Assembly: GCF_001276715.1 (NCBI RefSeq)
Contig: NZ_LIUQ01000029.1
Span: forward strand, 1-64,000
Origin: Planktothricoides sp. SR001
Lineage (GTDB): Bacteria > Cyanobacteriota > Cyanobacteriia > Cyanobacteriales > Laspinemataceae
Direction of reading: 5' to 3'
DNA: 64,000 bases
Of this stretch, positions 1 through 9,055 are shown in pieces; position 1 is the first letter of the stretch, and every line of letters starts with the position of its first letter. Made by a program: the position numbers and the translations under genes. A model generated the notes under the pieces. The model ran no database searches. It saw only the letters and a list, made by a program, of their open reading frames with translations, and had not been told where the DNA came from.

Positions 1-321
1 TTCCTCAGTGGCTTTTGGTTCCCCTGAAGCAACCGGCTCCCCGGTGACATCATCCCCCAACTCATCTGAGGCTGGTTCTTCCTCTGATGGGTCTGGAGTC
101 GGGCTGGGTGTCGGTTCCGCTAAAGCAACCGGCTCCCCGGTGACATTATCGGTCAACTCATCGGCGGCTGGTTCTTGTAGTGGTTCGTCTGGGGATGGTG
201 TGGGTTCCTCGGTGGCTGTTGGTTCTGATGGGGAAACCGGATTTTCCGTTAACTCATCAGAGGAAATTTCTTGATTATTATCATCAGAATCTTTGCCCGT
301 GGATGAATTAGTTGTAGACAT
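1..321 (-). CDS. Acidic proline-rich repeat protein, partial (C-terminus outside window)
   Basis: Reading the minus strand from the ATG at 321 gives an open frame that runs off the window at base 1. The product starts MSTTNSSTGKDSDDNN and continues as an acidic Pro/Glu/Ser/Thr-rich chain. A roughly 40-residue unit recurs in it (ADELTDNVTGEPVALAEP, then SDELGDDVTGEPVASGEP) with PTPSPTPDP-type linkers. Its first residues and its upstream DNA resemble those of the SLH gene starting at 2994 ([12 protein letters not shown]), so the two are probably diverged paralogs sharing a duplicated 5' region. The visible part looks like a surface or linker segment. No catalytic domain is visible and the function is unknown. 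A plus-strand frame over the same bases is a shadow. Confidence 0.6.
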   Translation of the reverse strand, partial: MSTTNSSTGKDSDDNNQEISSDELTENPVSPSEPTATEEPTPSPDEPLQEPAADELTDNVTGEPVALAEPTPSPTPDPSEEEPASDELGDDVTGEPVASGEPKATEE

Positions 322-807
322 AATTAAGTTGCTCCAAAAATTTTCTTCAGATTTTCTTCATTGGCGGTGTTCAGTAAACAGGATGAATCAGAAGAATCAC
401 AAGTGCGATCTCCGATTTGGCGATCGCTATCTCGATCGCTATCTCATCGTGGCATGATGTTCGACTGCCGCGATCATCCGAATCTTTGACAATATATAGA
501 TTTTTTTTCAGCAATTCGGCTGTAGCTTAGACAAGTTTTGCCTCACCTTGAACCGATCAAATCAAGCCTCTCTGAACACTTGGTTTAACCAGCTTAACAT
601 TTTATCAGAAAAGTGACGACTTAAGAACTGGGGTTACAGGTGACTTAATTCTATAAGCTGAACAAATAGGTTCGCAACGAAGAACATCGCAAAAAGCTAA
701 AAAGAAAAAATTTTGAGGCAGTCATCAAAGAAACCGGGTTTTTACCTTTTTTCCTGAGAAAATTAGCTTTCACATCCATAAAAAACCCGGTTTTTGACCC
801 CTGGCAA
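322..807. other. Intergenic stretch with duplicated leader and hairpin repeat
   Basis: No gene seen. Bases 322-580 resemble 2995-3200, the DNA upstream of the SLH gene: both contain the words ctccaaaaattttcttca, gactgccgc and cagcaattc in the same order. Bases 726-797 hold two inverted copies of the aaaccgggttt repeat, which recurs through the window. They lie just past the SLH stop codon and could act as a weak terminator. Confidence 0.5.
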
Positions 808-2994
808 CTAGGCGGAAACAATATAGTTAGAATTCACCGCCGTGAGAATGCCAGAATTAACCAAAGCTTGACACACCATTGCCGCAACTTCAGCGCGAGT
901 AGCATCGCGATTAGGATTTAATTCCGTTTTGTTAGGATAATTTACCACTAAACTTTTAACGGTTGCTGTGGCCACAATTCCTTGAGCATAATTTGGGATG
1001 CTATTTTTATCGGTGTATTTGTTCAAGGCCGAAGCATCACCCCCAGATAAACCCAATCCATTTACCAAAGAAAGCAAAACTTGAACTCGTTGGATATTTT
1101 GATTGGGGCGGAAACTATAGTCAGGAAAACCCGAAAGAAATCCCGCTTTGTAGGCTTTTTGAATCGCTGCATAACCCCAGAAATCCGGTGGCACATCCGG
1201 GAAGTTAACTCCGGCTCGTTTTTCCGGCGGGTTGATTGCTTTGGCAATTAAGGCAGCATAGTTGACCCGCGTCATCAGACCATCGGGGTTGAAGGTGCCA
1301 TCGGGTAAGCCGTTGATTAAACCTTTGTTGTACAAACCCATAATAAACGGTTCCGCCCAGTGACCCCTGACATCACTGAACAAGCTGGGCAATATGCTGG
1401 TGGTTTTGACAATATAACTGGAGTTAATGGCGCTGGCTTGTCCTTGGGAAACTAAGGCTTGGTAAACAATTGCCGCCACTTCAGCCCGGGTAATCTCCCG
1501 CATGGGGTTGAGTTGAGTTAAGTTGGGATAGTTGACCACAATTTGTTTTTCTGTGGCAGTGGCAATTTCATCGGTGGCATAGCTGGGAATTTGGGCGCGA
1601 TCGCGATAATATCCCAGATTATTCAAGTTACCGCCCACTAAACCCAAACCATTAATTAATGCCACCAATGCTTGCACGCGGGTTAACTTATCATTGGGTC
1701 GGAAAGTGCCATCGGGGAAACCGGACAAAAAGCCCATACGATTGGCTTTCGCGATCGCATCTTTCGCCCAAAAAGTCGCCGCCACATCCCGGAAATTCGT
1801 TGCTTCCCGGATCAAACTACGATTAAAAGCCTTAGCCAAAATAGCCGCATACTGAGCACGAGTTAAACCCTCATCGGGCTTAAACGTCCCATCGGGAAAA
1901 CCCGTAATCATAGATTTTTGCACCATCCCCTGAATAAACGCCCCTGCCCAGTGATTCGCAATATCCGTTAACCCGCTTGGAGTGGGAGTGGGAGTGGGAG
2001 TGGGAGTGGGAGTGGGAGTGGGAGTGGGTGTGGGTGTGGGTGCGGGTGTGGGTGTGGGTGTGGGTGCGGGAGTGGGAGTGGGAGTGGGAGTGGGTGTGGG
2101 TGTGGGTGCGGGTTCTGGCAATGGCACCGCAGCAGTCTGAAATTCCACTTGACCTTTGACCCGTGTTGGCTGCAAATTATTGCCGACAGAAATAATAATT
2201 TCCGAACTGATACTTTCCAGATCGTAGCTGCCATTATTACTAAAAATATTGTTTCCCGGATCGCTGCTAGTCCCCAGATCCGGTTTTGCCTTAGCGATCG
2301 CAATCATCCCCACATCAGTATTTTTTTCAATCGTATTTTGCCGCAACACCGGACGAGATTCACCTTGAAGAATCACCCCCGTGCGATTTTCTGCCATCCG
2401 GTTGCCGACGATTAGCGGGGCAGATTGATCGGACAGATTAATCCCATACCCGGTTTTTTCCAAGACATTCTCGCGGATTTCTCCTTTGGCATTACCAATC
2501 AAAGAAATCCCATTGCCGGTGTTATTTCTAAATACGCTTTTTTCCACAATTGGCTTGGCGCTGCCAGCGACAAACACCCCTTCCCGGTTAGAGTCAATCA
2601 AGCTACAGTTGCTAATTTTCGGTGCGCCATTTTCAATCCAAACTGCTGTCCCGCGAGTTGATTTATTCGTCACGGTAACTCCTCGCAAATGCGCCCCATT
2701 GACCAACAAAATCGTTACACTTTGACTGGCCATCACCGGACTAATATATTGTCCCCCACCAGCGATCGCAATTCCACTCCCTTTCGTGGATTCATTGCCC
2801 AATAATGTCACCTGATCGGGAATGGTCAGGGGAAACTTTTCGCCGCTTGTCTCCGTATAGCTGCCGGAGGCCAGTTGCACGATATCACCGGCTGACGCTT
2901 TTTTCACCGCCTGGGTGATCGTTTTGAAAGGTGCTACTTGGCTACCATTATTAGCATCGTTGCCTGTGGATGAATTAACGTAGAGTGTGGGCAT
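808..2994 (-). CDS. Right-handed beta-helix protein with six SLH repeats
   Basis: The product is 728 residues from the ATG at 2994. I prefer this start to the open-frame limit at 3213 because the DUF1565-type opening ([18 protein letters not shown]) begins here and the added 73 residues resemble nothing known. Residues about 5-290 form a NosD/PbH1-like parallel beta-helix with recurrent G-N-x-I/V-x-x-N turns. A Pro-Thr linker of about 45 residues follows, encoded by a hexamer repeat at 1978-2115. Residues about 350-728 hold six SLH repeats in two near-duplicate triplets ([17 protein letters not shown], then [17 protein letters not shown]). SLH domains bind secondary cell-wall polymer, so a cell-surface role is likely. 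No classical signal peptide is visible at this start. The ligand of the beta-helix is unknown. Confidence 0.85.
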   Translation of the reverse strand: MPTLYVNSSTGNDANNGSQVAPFKTITQAVKKASAGDIVQLASGSYTETSGEKFPLTIPDQVTLLGNESTKGSGIAIAGGGQYISPVMASQSVTILLVNGAHLRGVTVTNKSTRGTAVWIENGAPKISNCSLIDSNREGVFVAGSAKPIVEKSVFRNNTGNGISLIGNAKGEIRENVLEKTGYGINLSDQSAPLIVGNRMAENRTGVILQGESRPVLRQNTIEKNTDVGMIAIAKAKPDLGTSSDPGNNIFSNNGSYDLESISSEIIISVGNNLQPTRVKGQVEFQTAAVPLPEPAPTPTPTPTPTPTPAPTPTPTPAPTPTPTPTPTPTPTPTPTPTPSGLTDIANHWAGAFIQGMVQKSMITGFPDGTFKPDEGLTRAQYAAILAKAFNRSLIREATNFRDVAATFWAKDAIAKANRMGFLSGFPDGTFRPNDKLTRVQALVALINGLGLVGGNLNNLGYYRDRAQIPSYATDEIATATEKQIVVNYPNLTQLNPMREITRAEVAAIVYQALVSQGQASAINSSYIVKTTSILPSLFSDVRGHWAEPFIMGLYNKGLINGLPDGTFNPDGLMTRVNYAALIAKAINPPEKRAGVNFPDVPPDFWGYAAIQKAYKAGFLSGFPDYSFRPNQNIQRVQVLLSLVNGLGLSGGDASALNKYTDKNSIPNYAQGIVATATVKSLVVNYPNKTELNPNRDATRAEVAAMVCQALVNSGILTAVNSNYIVSA
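1978..2115. repeat. Hexanucleotide tandem repeat encoding a Pro-Thr linker
   Basis: About 23 copies of gtggga/gtgggt (minus strand: PT dipeptides, some PA) sit inside the SLH gene between beta-helix and SLH domains. The copy number is likely to vary between strains and would change linker length without shifting frame. Confidence 0.85.
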
Positions 2995-3320
2995 AATTAA
3001 TAGGCTCCAAAAATTTTCTTCATCGGAGGTGAATAAACACACAGTTATCATTGATGAATAGAACGTATGTTTACTCTTTTCCGAAAACAACATCATCGGG
3101 GCATGGTGTTTGACTGCCGCAAAATTTCTGATGTTGCCATAGATATCGGTCTTTGCTTCAGCAATTCCGCTGTGGCTCAGACTTTTGCTTGGCCTGGGCG
3201 ATGGCGCCTCCATTCTATCTGAGTCCCTTGCTTTACCAGCTTGACATTTTTTTTCCCAACTGGCGAGGGGGGTTGGGGGCTTATTTCACCGCGATGGCTG
3301 ACCGTAATTTCGCGTATCGC

Positions 3321-3680
3321 GTAAATTATCCTAATTTCGCGTAAATTATCCTAATTTCGCGTAAATTATCCGAATTTAGCGTAAATTATCCGAATTTTGA
3401 GTAAATTATCCGAATTTTGAGTAAATTATCCGAATTTTGAGTAAATTATCCTAATTTCGCGTAAATTATCCGAATTTAGCGTAAATTATCCGAATTTTGA
3501 GTAAATTATCCGAATTTTGAGTAAATTATCCGAATTTTGAGTAAATTATCCGAATTTCGCGTAAATTATCCGAATTTTGAATAAATTATCTTAATTTCGC
3601 GTAAATTATCCGAATTTTGAGTAAATTATCTTAATTTCGCGTAAATTATCTTAATTTCGCGTAAATTATCTTAATTTCAG
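3321..3680. repeat. 18-copy 20-bp tandem array between divergent genes
   Basis: Eighteen perfectly phased 20-bp units share the core gtaaattatc and have variable tails (cgaattttga, ctaatttcgc, cgaatttagc, ttaatttcgc). Units 2-6 (3341-3440) and 7-11 (3441-3540) have the same tail order, so a 100-bp block was duplicated. The array lies between the divergent SLH gene and the SGNH-like gene at 3826. There are no unique spacers, so it is not a CRISPR array. It could be a cluster of protein-binding sites or a neutral satellite. Confidence 0.95.
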
Positions 3681-3825
3681 ATAATTTGGAGGAGTTTGCG
3701 GTAATTTCTGGCCATCCCTGGGAAATTATATTGACCAATATCTGTCAATCTGGACGAAAATCATCTATCTCTACTTATCATCCAAACCTGCATCCAAACC
3801 TGCATCGAAACCTGTATTTAAAACA

Positions 3826-5097
3826 ATGCCCCGATTATTTAAAGACAAGGAAATCACAAAATTTTTTAGCCTTATGAACCAATTGCCCATATTACCGATT
3901 CTGTTGGGAATTTTTTCCGGGCTACTCTGGGAAACAACACCAGCTAAGGCACAAACTATCGCGACATTGCCGGGAGAAATGATTGCCCGAAATGCCTCAA
4001 CACCAGCTTACCCCAGTTTTAACAGTCAGCGATTAAATGAACAATTACTGTTCTACCAGCAAATGTTAGCCACATCTGGGCCGCCGGATATCCTGATTGT
4101 GGGCAGTTCCAGAGCACTTCAAGGAGTCGATCCGATCGCCTTGCAGCAAGGGTTAGCCCATCAAGGCTATCCGGGCTTAAAAATTTATAACTTTAGTGTC
4201 AATGGTGCCACAGCCCAAGTCATCGATCTGGTGGTGCGGAAAATTTTGCCTCAGAATCAGTTGCCCCGTTTGATTATCTTTGCTGATGGAGTCAGGGCAT
4301 TTAATAGTGGTCGGGTCGATCGCACTTATGAGGCGATCGCTGCTTCCCAGGGCTATAAAATGTTGCTCAGTGGCATCAACCCTTTAGCCAATTCTGTCCC
4401 ACCGCAACCCTTCTTTGCCAACGGGGGGGGACAACCCACAGACCGATCGAGAGAGTATGTCAATCTTGCTATGAATCGCCAGGATTCTGGCAATGTTTTG
4501 AGTACAGGATACCAAGCCGTAAACCACTGGTTTAACGCCGTCAGTACCGTTGTCACCGAGAACTATCACCGACAAAGAGAACGGGCTATTTGGTTTCCGG
4601 GGTTTGAACCCCCACCAATGCCCACCTTAGAAACCGCGATCGCCCAACAGTCCCCCAATCAAATGCAACCCACCGGCTTTTTCCCCATCACCAACCGCTA
4701 CGATCCCACCACTTATTATCAGAATTTTCCTAGAGTTCCCGGTCGCTACGACGGTGACTATAGCAACTTCACCCTAGAAGGAGTACAAAAAGCCGCATTA
4801 TCATCCCTGATTACCTACACCAAAGCCCAAGGCATTCCCTTTGTCTTCGTCAACCTGCCTTTAAACCAAGACTATTTAGCCGATCCGATCCGGCAATCCT
4901 CCGAACAGCAATTTCGGCAGATGATGGTTGCCCTTTCTCAACAGAGAGGATTTATTTTCCGCGACCTCGGTAATCAATGGCCCGCAGAACATGGGAATTT
5001 TGCTGACCCCAGTCATCTCAACCGCTACGGTGCTTTTGCCGTATCCTTGCAGTTAGCACAAGACCCAACAATTCCCTGGGCAAAAGCATTCCCATAA
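3826..5097 (+). CDS. Exported SGNH-hydrolase-like protein
   Basis: The 423-residue product has a hydrophobic segment at about residues 20-37 followed by an AKA-Q cleavage site, so it is probably exported. If the second ATG at 3874 is used, the protein starts directly with a compact signal peptide (MNQLPILPILLGIFSG). Neither start has a good Shine-Dalgarno. The segment ILIVGSSRALQGVD resembles block I of SGNH hydrolases or the related DUF1574-type proteins. NFSVNGATAQ may supply the oxyanion Asn. Near the C-terminus DPSHLNRYGA matches the block V Asp-x-x-His. The family acts on esters or acylated polysaccharides. The substrate here is unknown. Confidence 0.65.
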   Translation: MPRLFKDKEITKFFSLMNQLPILPILLGIFSGLLWETTPAKAQTIATLPGEMIARNASTPAYPSFNSQRLNEQLLFYQQMLATSGPPDILIVGSSRALQGVDPIALQQGLAHQGYPGLKIYNFSVNGATAQVIDLVVRKILPQNQLPRLIIFADGVRAFNSGRVDRTYEAIAASQGYKMLLSGINPLANSVPPQPFFANGGGQPTDRSREYVNLAMNRQDSGNVLSTGYQAVNHWFNAVSTVVTENYHRQRERAIWFPGFEPPPMPTLETAIAQQSPNQMQPTGFFPITNRYDPTTYYQNFPRVPGRYDGDYSNFTLEGVQKAALSSLITYTKAQGIPFVFVNLPLNQDYLADPIRQSSEQQFRQMMVALSQQRGFIFRDLGNQWPAEHGNFADPSHLNRYGAFAVSLQLAQDPTIPWAKAFP

Positions 5098-5222
5098 TCG
5101 ACCGACTGTGGTGCGATCCCCAGAAATTCCCCCGCACAGGAACACCCCAACCACCGTATTGAGAAATAAGATAGACTAATTAACTGAAATCTTTAGTCAT
5201 TCATCTCATACAGGTGATCAAC

Positions 5223-5384
5223 ATGAACAAAATCCTCGGTTGCTGCCTCAAGCCAATTCGTAAGGCGATCGGACTTGGCTTTATCATCCTTGGCACCATT
5301 CCCGCATTACTCCTCCCAGGAATTGGCCTATTTTTGGGTCTGCCTTTCCTGATTATCGGTGGCGTTCTCGTGGGATGCTGCTAA
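5223..5384 (+). CDS. Small hydrophobic membrane protein, 53 aa
   Basis: ATG at 5223 follows an aggtgatcaac ribosome-binding region and gives 53 residues: a basic start with paired Cys (MNKILGCCLKPIRKAIG), then about 33 residues of Gly/Leu/Ile/Pro-rich hydrophobic sequence and a final GCC. Topology is one long or two short membrane segments. The paired cysteines at both ends are notable. It resembles the small hydrophobic proteins often found in cyanobacteria, but I cannot name the family. Confidence 0.6.
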   Translation: MNKILGCCLKPIRKAIGLGFIILGTIPALLLPGIGLFLGLPFLIIGGVLVGCC

Positions 5385-5525
5385 TCAGGTTGAATCGGTT
5401 CTCTGGGTTGGCAGCCAGTTGGCAGCCAAAAAACTCCGGGCAGCGCCGATCTAGTTTCGGTGAAATGGGATGAAGTGGCAGGGCGAGAAAGCTTTTCGCC
5501 CCTACAAACTCCCCTAAAATGCAAC

Positions 5526-5551
5526 AAGCCTAGCCAAAGGTGGCTAGGCTT
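5526..5551. terminator. Hairpin downstream of the 53-aa gene
   Basis: A perfect 10-bp inverted repeat (aagcctagcc / ggctaggctt) encloses a 6-nt loop. No strong T-run follows on the plus strand, so termination strength is uncertain. Confidence 0.5.
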
Positions 5552-5639
5552 AATCAAATTCAAGAGACAAATTGCTTTCGGGTTTAAGGAACAAATAAAA
5601 CGACGTTCCTATAGTAAAAGGTTTACAACTAGAGTTTAC

Positions 5640-5845
5640 AAGATTTATCGCAGAGTCCTTTAGGTGGGCTGTTAATAACCTCCTGTATGAACCACAGACT
5701 TGCCTTTAATTTATGACGAAATGCCACGCCTATCTAGACAATCCGCTCTCAGATGGCTGACTACCGTTGATACCCTGTAGCAGCCAGGTGAAACCTGTTT
5801 TCTCTGAACTCTTGGTATCTATTATTAGATTAGCATACCTTTTTT
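5640..5845 (+). ncRNA. Possible small structured RNA ending in an intrinsic terminator
   Basis: About 200 bp without coding potential contain several short self-complementary elements (gtgg...ccac around 5667-5697; caggtgaaacctg around 5786-5798). The stretch ends in a hairpin with a T6 run at 5814-5845. Upstream, gacgttcctatagtaaaag could contain a -10-like tatagt. Size and layout would fit a 6S-like or other regulatory RNA, but I see no sequence signature that assigns it to a family. Confidence 0.3.
5814..5845 (+). terminator. Rho-independent terminator candidate
   Basis: ggtat (5814-5818) pairs with atacc (5835-5839), extended inside by cta/tag, and is followed directly by six T residues (5840-5845). 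No coding gene on the plus strand ends nearby, which supports a non-coding transcript upstream. Confidence 0.5.
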
Positions 5846-5889
5846 CAAATGGCTAAAAACGTTACAAAACTTTACTAAATCAAAATTTC

Positions 5890-5967
5890 AGCAACCCCCA
5901 ACCCCCAACCACCAACCCCCAACCCCCAACCCCCAACCCCCAACCCCCAACCACCAACCCCCAACCC
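5890..5967. repeat. C-rich heptamer tandem repeat (caacccc)n
   Basis: About ten imperfect copies of caacccc with some caaccac variants. This is the heptamer-type repeat (STRR class) common in cyanobacterial gaps. It sits between the putative small RNA and the glycosyltransferase 3' end. Confidence 0.85.
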
Positions 5968-6040
5968 CCCTTCGACCGCCATCGGGCTTGGGGGGCACCA
6001 ACCACCAACTATTTTCGTTAGATGGACCTCCAGATTGACC

Positions 6041-6985
6041 TCAAGATAAAATCACTTGTTGGCGAATTTTATTTCCTTGTTTATTGATTTTCCGAGAATA
6101 AATGAATTTGGCAAAAAGGAACCAGCCGGACAGAGAAAATATTGCCGGAATGCCCACGCTTAATGCGTCGGATATTTTTTTATTTTTCAAGGACACAAAC
6201 ATCCAATGTAAGGCCATGTATCGTTTGATGCTCTCAAATGGATCTAATTTATTCTGATATAATGGACTAACGAGATTATAGATTTTTTCTTTAATCATAA
6301 TATTGGTTTTTAAGCGGTCTTTAATGGCCAACTTGACATTTAATCCACCAGACCATAAGGTGCGATAAGCCAGATATTCATTAATAAAAACCGCATCCCC
6401 ATATTGAGCAATTTTTAACCAAGAATCTATGTCATCATAGTTTAAATTAAACGCACTATCCCAGCCCCCGGATTTGAGAAAAGCTTCTCTTTGAAAAGCT
6501 ACCTGTACCGGGGTGCCAAAGGGCACTTGATCCATTAGCATTCCATAGTGAATATCTTCTTGGGGGACATAGAAAGCTTTGCCGGGACCATTGGGTTGAG
6601 TCCTAAAGAGTTCTTGTTCATTTTCATTGACTTGAATCGCTTGACAAGAACAAATCACCGCTTGAGGACGTAGGGCGATCGCTTTGGTGAATTTTTCAAT
6701 GCAATTCGGGGCAAGATAGTCATCATCATCTAACATTTTGATCCAATCTCCCGTTGCGGCTTTTACCCCAGCATTGACGGTTTCTGCATGACCCATATTC
6801 ACGGGATTTCTATGATAAATAATGCGATCGCCCAGACTTGTCAGATACGCTTGAGTTTCATCGGTGGAACAATCATCAGCCACGACTAATTCACAAGGGA
6901 CTGTTTGGGATAAAACTGATTCAACCGCCCGTCTTAATAAGGGTAAACGGTTATAGGTGGTGATGACGACAGTAAATTTAAGCAT
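6041..6985 (-). CDS. Family 2 glycosyltransferase
   Basis: The product is 314 residues from the ATG at 6985. The frame can be extended to a GTG at 7033, but the GT-A domain begins right at MLKFTVVITTYNR. Typical GT2 features are the TTYNR start, ADDCSTDET (about 37-44) and the DDDD metal/nucleotide-sugar site at 86-89 in KMLDDDDY. The C-terminus carries one hydrophobic stretch (SLSGWFLFAKFIY) ending in basic residues, suggesting peripheral membrane association. It probably transfers a sugar to a surface polysaccharide or glycolipid. Donor and acceptor cannot be read from sequence. Its neighbours are not an obvious polysaccharide operon. Confidence 0.85.
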   Translation of the reverse strand: MLKFTVVITTYNRLPLLRRAVESVLSQTVPCELVVADDCSTDETQAYLTSLGDRIIYHRNPVNMGHAETVNAGVKAATGDWIKMLDDDDYLAPNCIEKFTKAIALRPQAVICSCQAIQVNENEQELFRTQPNGPGKAFYVPQEDIHYGMLMDQVPFGTPVQVAFQREAFLKSGGWDSAFNLNYDDIDSWLKIAQYGDAVFINEYLAYRTLWSGGLNVKLAIKDRLKTNIMIKEKIYNLVSPLYQNKLDPFESIKRYMALHWMFVSLKNKKISDALSVGIPAIFSLSGWFLFAKFIYSRKINKQGNKIRQQVILS

Positions 6986-7108
6986 AAGGGAGTTTTCGAT
7001 CAAATTTGGTATAAACGCCAACCGCTTAATCACTGATTGGGATTAAACCGGCAGCTATCTGTTATCTGTAAAATATTTTAACTTAATTCGGGTAAATCAG
7101 GTAAAACT

Positions 7109-7834
7109 ATGATTCCTCTTAGCGATCGCTTTCCATCACGGCAACCCCTAGTCATCTGGGGTATCATTGGCATAAATTTAGCCCTATTTATGGGGGAACT
7201 TAACCTAGAGTTAAAGGGAACTTTGGGGGAATTTCTGACCACTTGGGGCATTGTCCCCTCGCGAATTCATGCGATCGCTACTGATGCCATGAGTAGCAAT
7301 AACCCCGCCAATTGGGTAGCTTTAATTATTCTCCCGTTGGGGTCAATTTTCTTGAGTTTATTCCTCCATAGTAGTTTTAGTCAAATCCTGGGAAATATGC
7401 TATTTTTATGGGTATTTGGCAAAAGCTTAGAAGAAATTCTCGGTCATGGCCGCTTTCTGATATTTTATATTATATCTGGATTATTGACTGGGGTGGGACA
7501 GGCGCTAATTGACCCTACTTTAACAAATCCTTTAGTGGGGAGTAATGGCGCGATCGCGGCTATTTTAGGAGCCTATTTGCTCAGTTTTCCCAAAGCAAAA
7601 ATAGAAAGTATCCTGCCCTTGGTGATTATTTTTATTCCCATAGAAATTCCGGCATTTTTTTATTTAAGCTGGTGGTTTGTCCAACAAATATTTTATGGCG
7701 TTGGTCGGCTAGAAATTGCTGTCACCATCAACCAATTTAGCTTGGCTTATTGGACTCATGGCTTAGGTTTACTCATTGGCGCCACTTTAATTCCCTTAAT
7801 GGTCAAACGGAAACCCGCTACCGCAATTTATTAA
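7109..7834 (+). CDS. Rhomboid-family membrane protein, probably catalytically dead
   Basis: The 241-residue product has at least six hydrophobic segments and rhomboid landmarks: SLFLHSSFSQILGNMLFLWVFG (family pattern HxxxxHxxxN), GHGRFLIFY, and THGLGLLIG with the catalytic-type His. In active rhomboids the nucleophile lies in G-x-S-G. Here the segment is VGSNGAIAAILGAY, which places Asn at the catalytic Ser position (codons ggg agt aat ggc). The second His of the first motif is Gln. The fold is convincing but protease activity is doubtful, so this may be an iRhom-like pseudoprotease with a binding or chaperone role. Confidence 0.85.
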   Translation: MIPLSDRFPSRQPLVIWGIIGINLALFMGELNLELKGTLGEFLTTWGIVPSRIHAIATDAMSSNNPANWVALIILPLGSIFLSLFLHSSFSQILGNMLFLWVFGKSLEEILGHGRFLIFYIISGLLTGVGQALIDPTLTNPLVGSNGAIAAILGAYLLSFPKAKIESILPLVIIFIPIEIPAFFYLSWWFVQQIFYGVGRLEIAVTINQFSLAYWTHGLGLLIGATLIPLMVKRKPATAIY

Positions 7835-7932
7835 TTTATTAATTTATTAAAACCAGAAAAAACCATCCTTAAGTTGGAATTTTCTGGTGGCTAATCTGGT
7901 GGCTAATTTCTGGGCAATTAAAATAAAAGCAA

Positions 7933-8751
7933 TTAAAATAAAGCCAGGGTTAACTTTTGGCGATATTCTAAAGTCAGAGGATTCTCGTTGCCTAAAATAT
8001 CAAAAATTAACAAGATGGCTTTTCGCGCTCCATCATCTTTATATTTTCGGTCGCTTTCTACCACTGCTAAAAATAAGTCTAATGCCGCTTTATAGTGGCC
8101 TTCGATGGTAAAGCTTGCCCCTTGAGCAAAAGACCGATCTAAGTCGGTTTCCCCCGCATCACTGGCAGCAATTTGAAATTGAATTAAGGCCGCGATCGCT
8201 TTTCCTACGGGGACAAATTCTGGATTATTCTGGGGAAGATTGGCCAGTAATTCTTGGGCTGCTTCTATTTGATTGATGGAAATAAAATATTTAGCCGCAT
8301 CTAAAGTTATTTTGGGATTATTGGGATATTTTTCTAGTAACTTTTGCCACATTTCTGGGGATGCTTCCCCGTCTTTGGTCAAAGTTCCAGAGGCGATCGC
8401 GGATAACTCATCATCCACCAGACGTTTAATATTACATTTGGCTAAAAGTTGTGTAAGTTGGGGTTCTGTTAGCACCCCGACAAAGCCATTAATTAGCTGA
8501 CCTTGATAGATAATTTTAACATCGGGAACTCCCTCAATTTTTAAGGCTTGAGATAAATAAGGATTTTGGTCAATATCCACCTTAGCCACCACACAATCAT
8601 ATTCTTGCGCCACCTTTTCCAGCATCGGCTTTAACATTTGGCAAGGGCCGCACCAAGTGGCAAAAAAATCCACAATTACCGGAGTTTCATAGGATTTTTC
8701 TAATACTTCTTGCTCAAAGTCATGGTCATACACATCAATGGAATATCCCAT
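7933..8751 (-). CDS. Thioredoxin-domain protein with C-terminal TPR region (CnoX/YbbN type)
   Basis: The 272-residue product has a complete thioredoxin domain at about 1-110 with WCGPC at 33-37 and the cis-Pro segment GVPDVKI. From about 112 to 272 it is helical and TPR-like (AAKYFISINQIEAAQELLANL, KAALDLFLAVVE). This architecture matches CnoX/YbbN chaperedoxins, which hold unfolded proteins and pass them to GroEL or DnaK. The E. coli protein has lost the CxxC, whereas this one keeps it, so it may be redox-active. It is cytoplasmic. No operon partner is obvious. Confidence 0.88.
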   Translation of the reverse strand: MGYSIDVYDHDFEQEVLEKSYETPVIVDFFATWCGPCQMLKPMLEKVAQEYDCVVAKVDIDQNPYLSQALKIEGVPDVKIIYQGQLINGFVGVLTEPQLTQLLAKCNIKRLVDDELSAIASGTLTKDGEASPEMWQKLLEKYPNNPKITLDAAKYFISINQIEAAQELLANLPQNNPEFVPVGKAIAALIQFQIAASDAGETDLDRSFAQGASFTIEGHYKAALDLFLAVVESDRKYKDDGARKAILLIFDILGNENPLTLEYRQKLTLALF

Positions 8752-9055
8752 TATTTTGCCTCTTAATTGATTCTAGACTGATTCTAGACTGATTTTATGG
8801 TCTTTTTCCCTGAGACGGGAATCACCACTGTTTCAGATACTATATGAGATGATACTACCTGAATATGATGGCGATCGCGATCGTCAAAATTCCATCATCT
8901 ATGGGGTAGGTTACGGCGGAAACTAAATTTATTGCCCTCTTATGGATTCCCGCATTCGCGGGAATGACAGATGACCCCCGCATTCGGGGGAATGACCTTT
9001 GACGAATCCTAGGGGCGAATCGCGAATCGCCCCTAGGATAGAACCGGATGTAATA
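8752..9055. other. Gap with stacked palindromic repeats
   Basis: No gene. Direct repeats of ctagactgatt occur near 8774-8796. Two short palindromes around cgcattcg (8946-8965 and 8974-8991) follow, then a 12-bp-stem hairpin at 9007-9038 (tcctaggggcga / tcgcccctagga). Confidence 0.7.

Larger units (their letters stand above)
5385..6040. other. Gene-free stretch: hairpin, ncRNA candidate, C-rich repeat
   Basis: No convincing ORF. It holds a hairpin at 5526-5551, a possible small RNA at about 5640-5845 and a C-rich heptamer repeat at about 5890-5967, each listed separately. Short open frames across 5381-5663 lack family resemblance. Confidence 0.6.

Noticed and set aside
2995-3213. N-terminal extension of the SLH protein
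   Set aside because: The domain starts at 2994. The upstream DNA is a duplicated leader shared with the neighbouring gene, so it is probably untranslated.
3321-3680. CRISPR array
   Set aside because: Units are contiguous 20-mers with no unique spacers, and there are no cas genes nearby.
5890-5967. Telomere-like C-rich repeat
   Set aside because: It is an interstitial heptamer repeat like others in this window and in other cyanobacteria.
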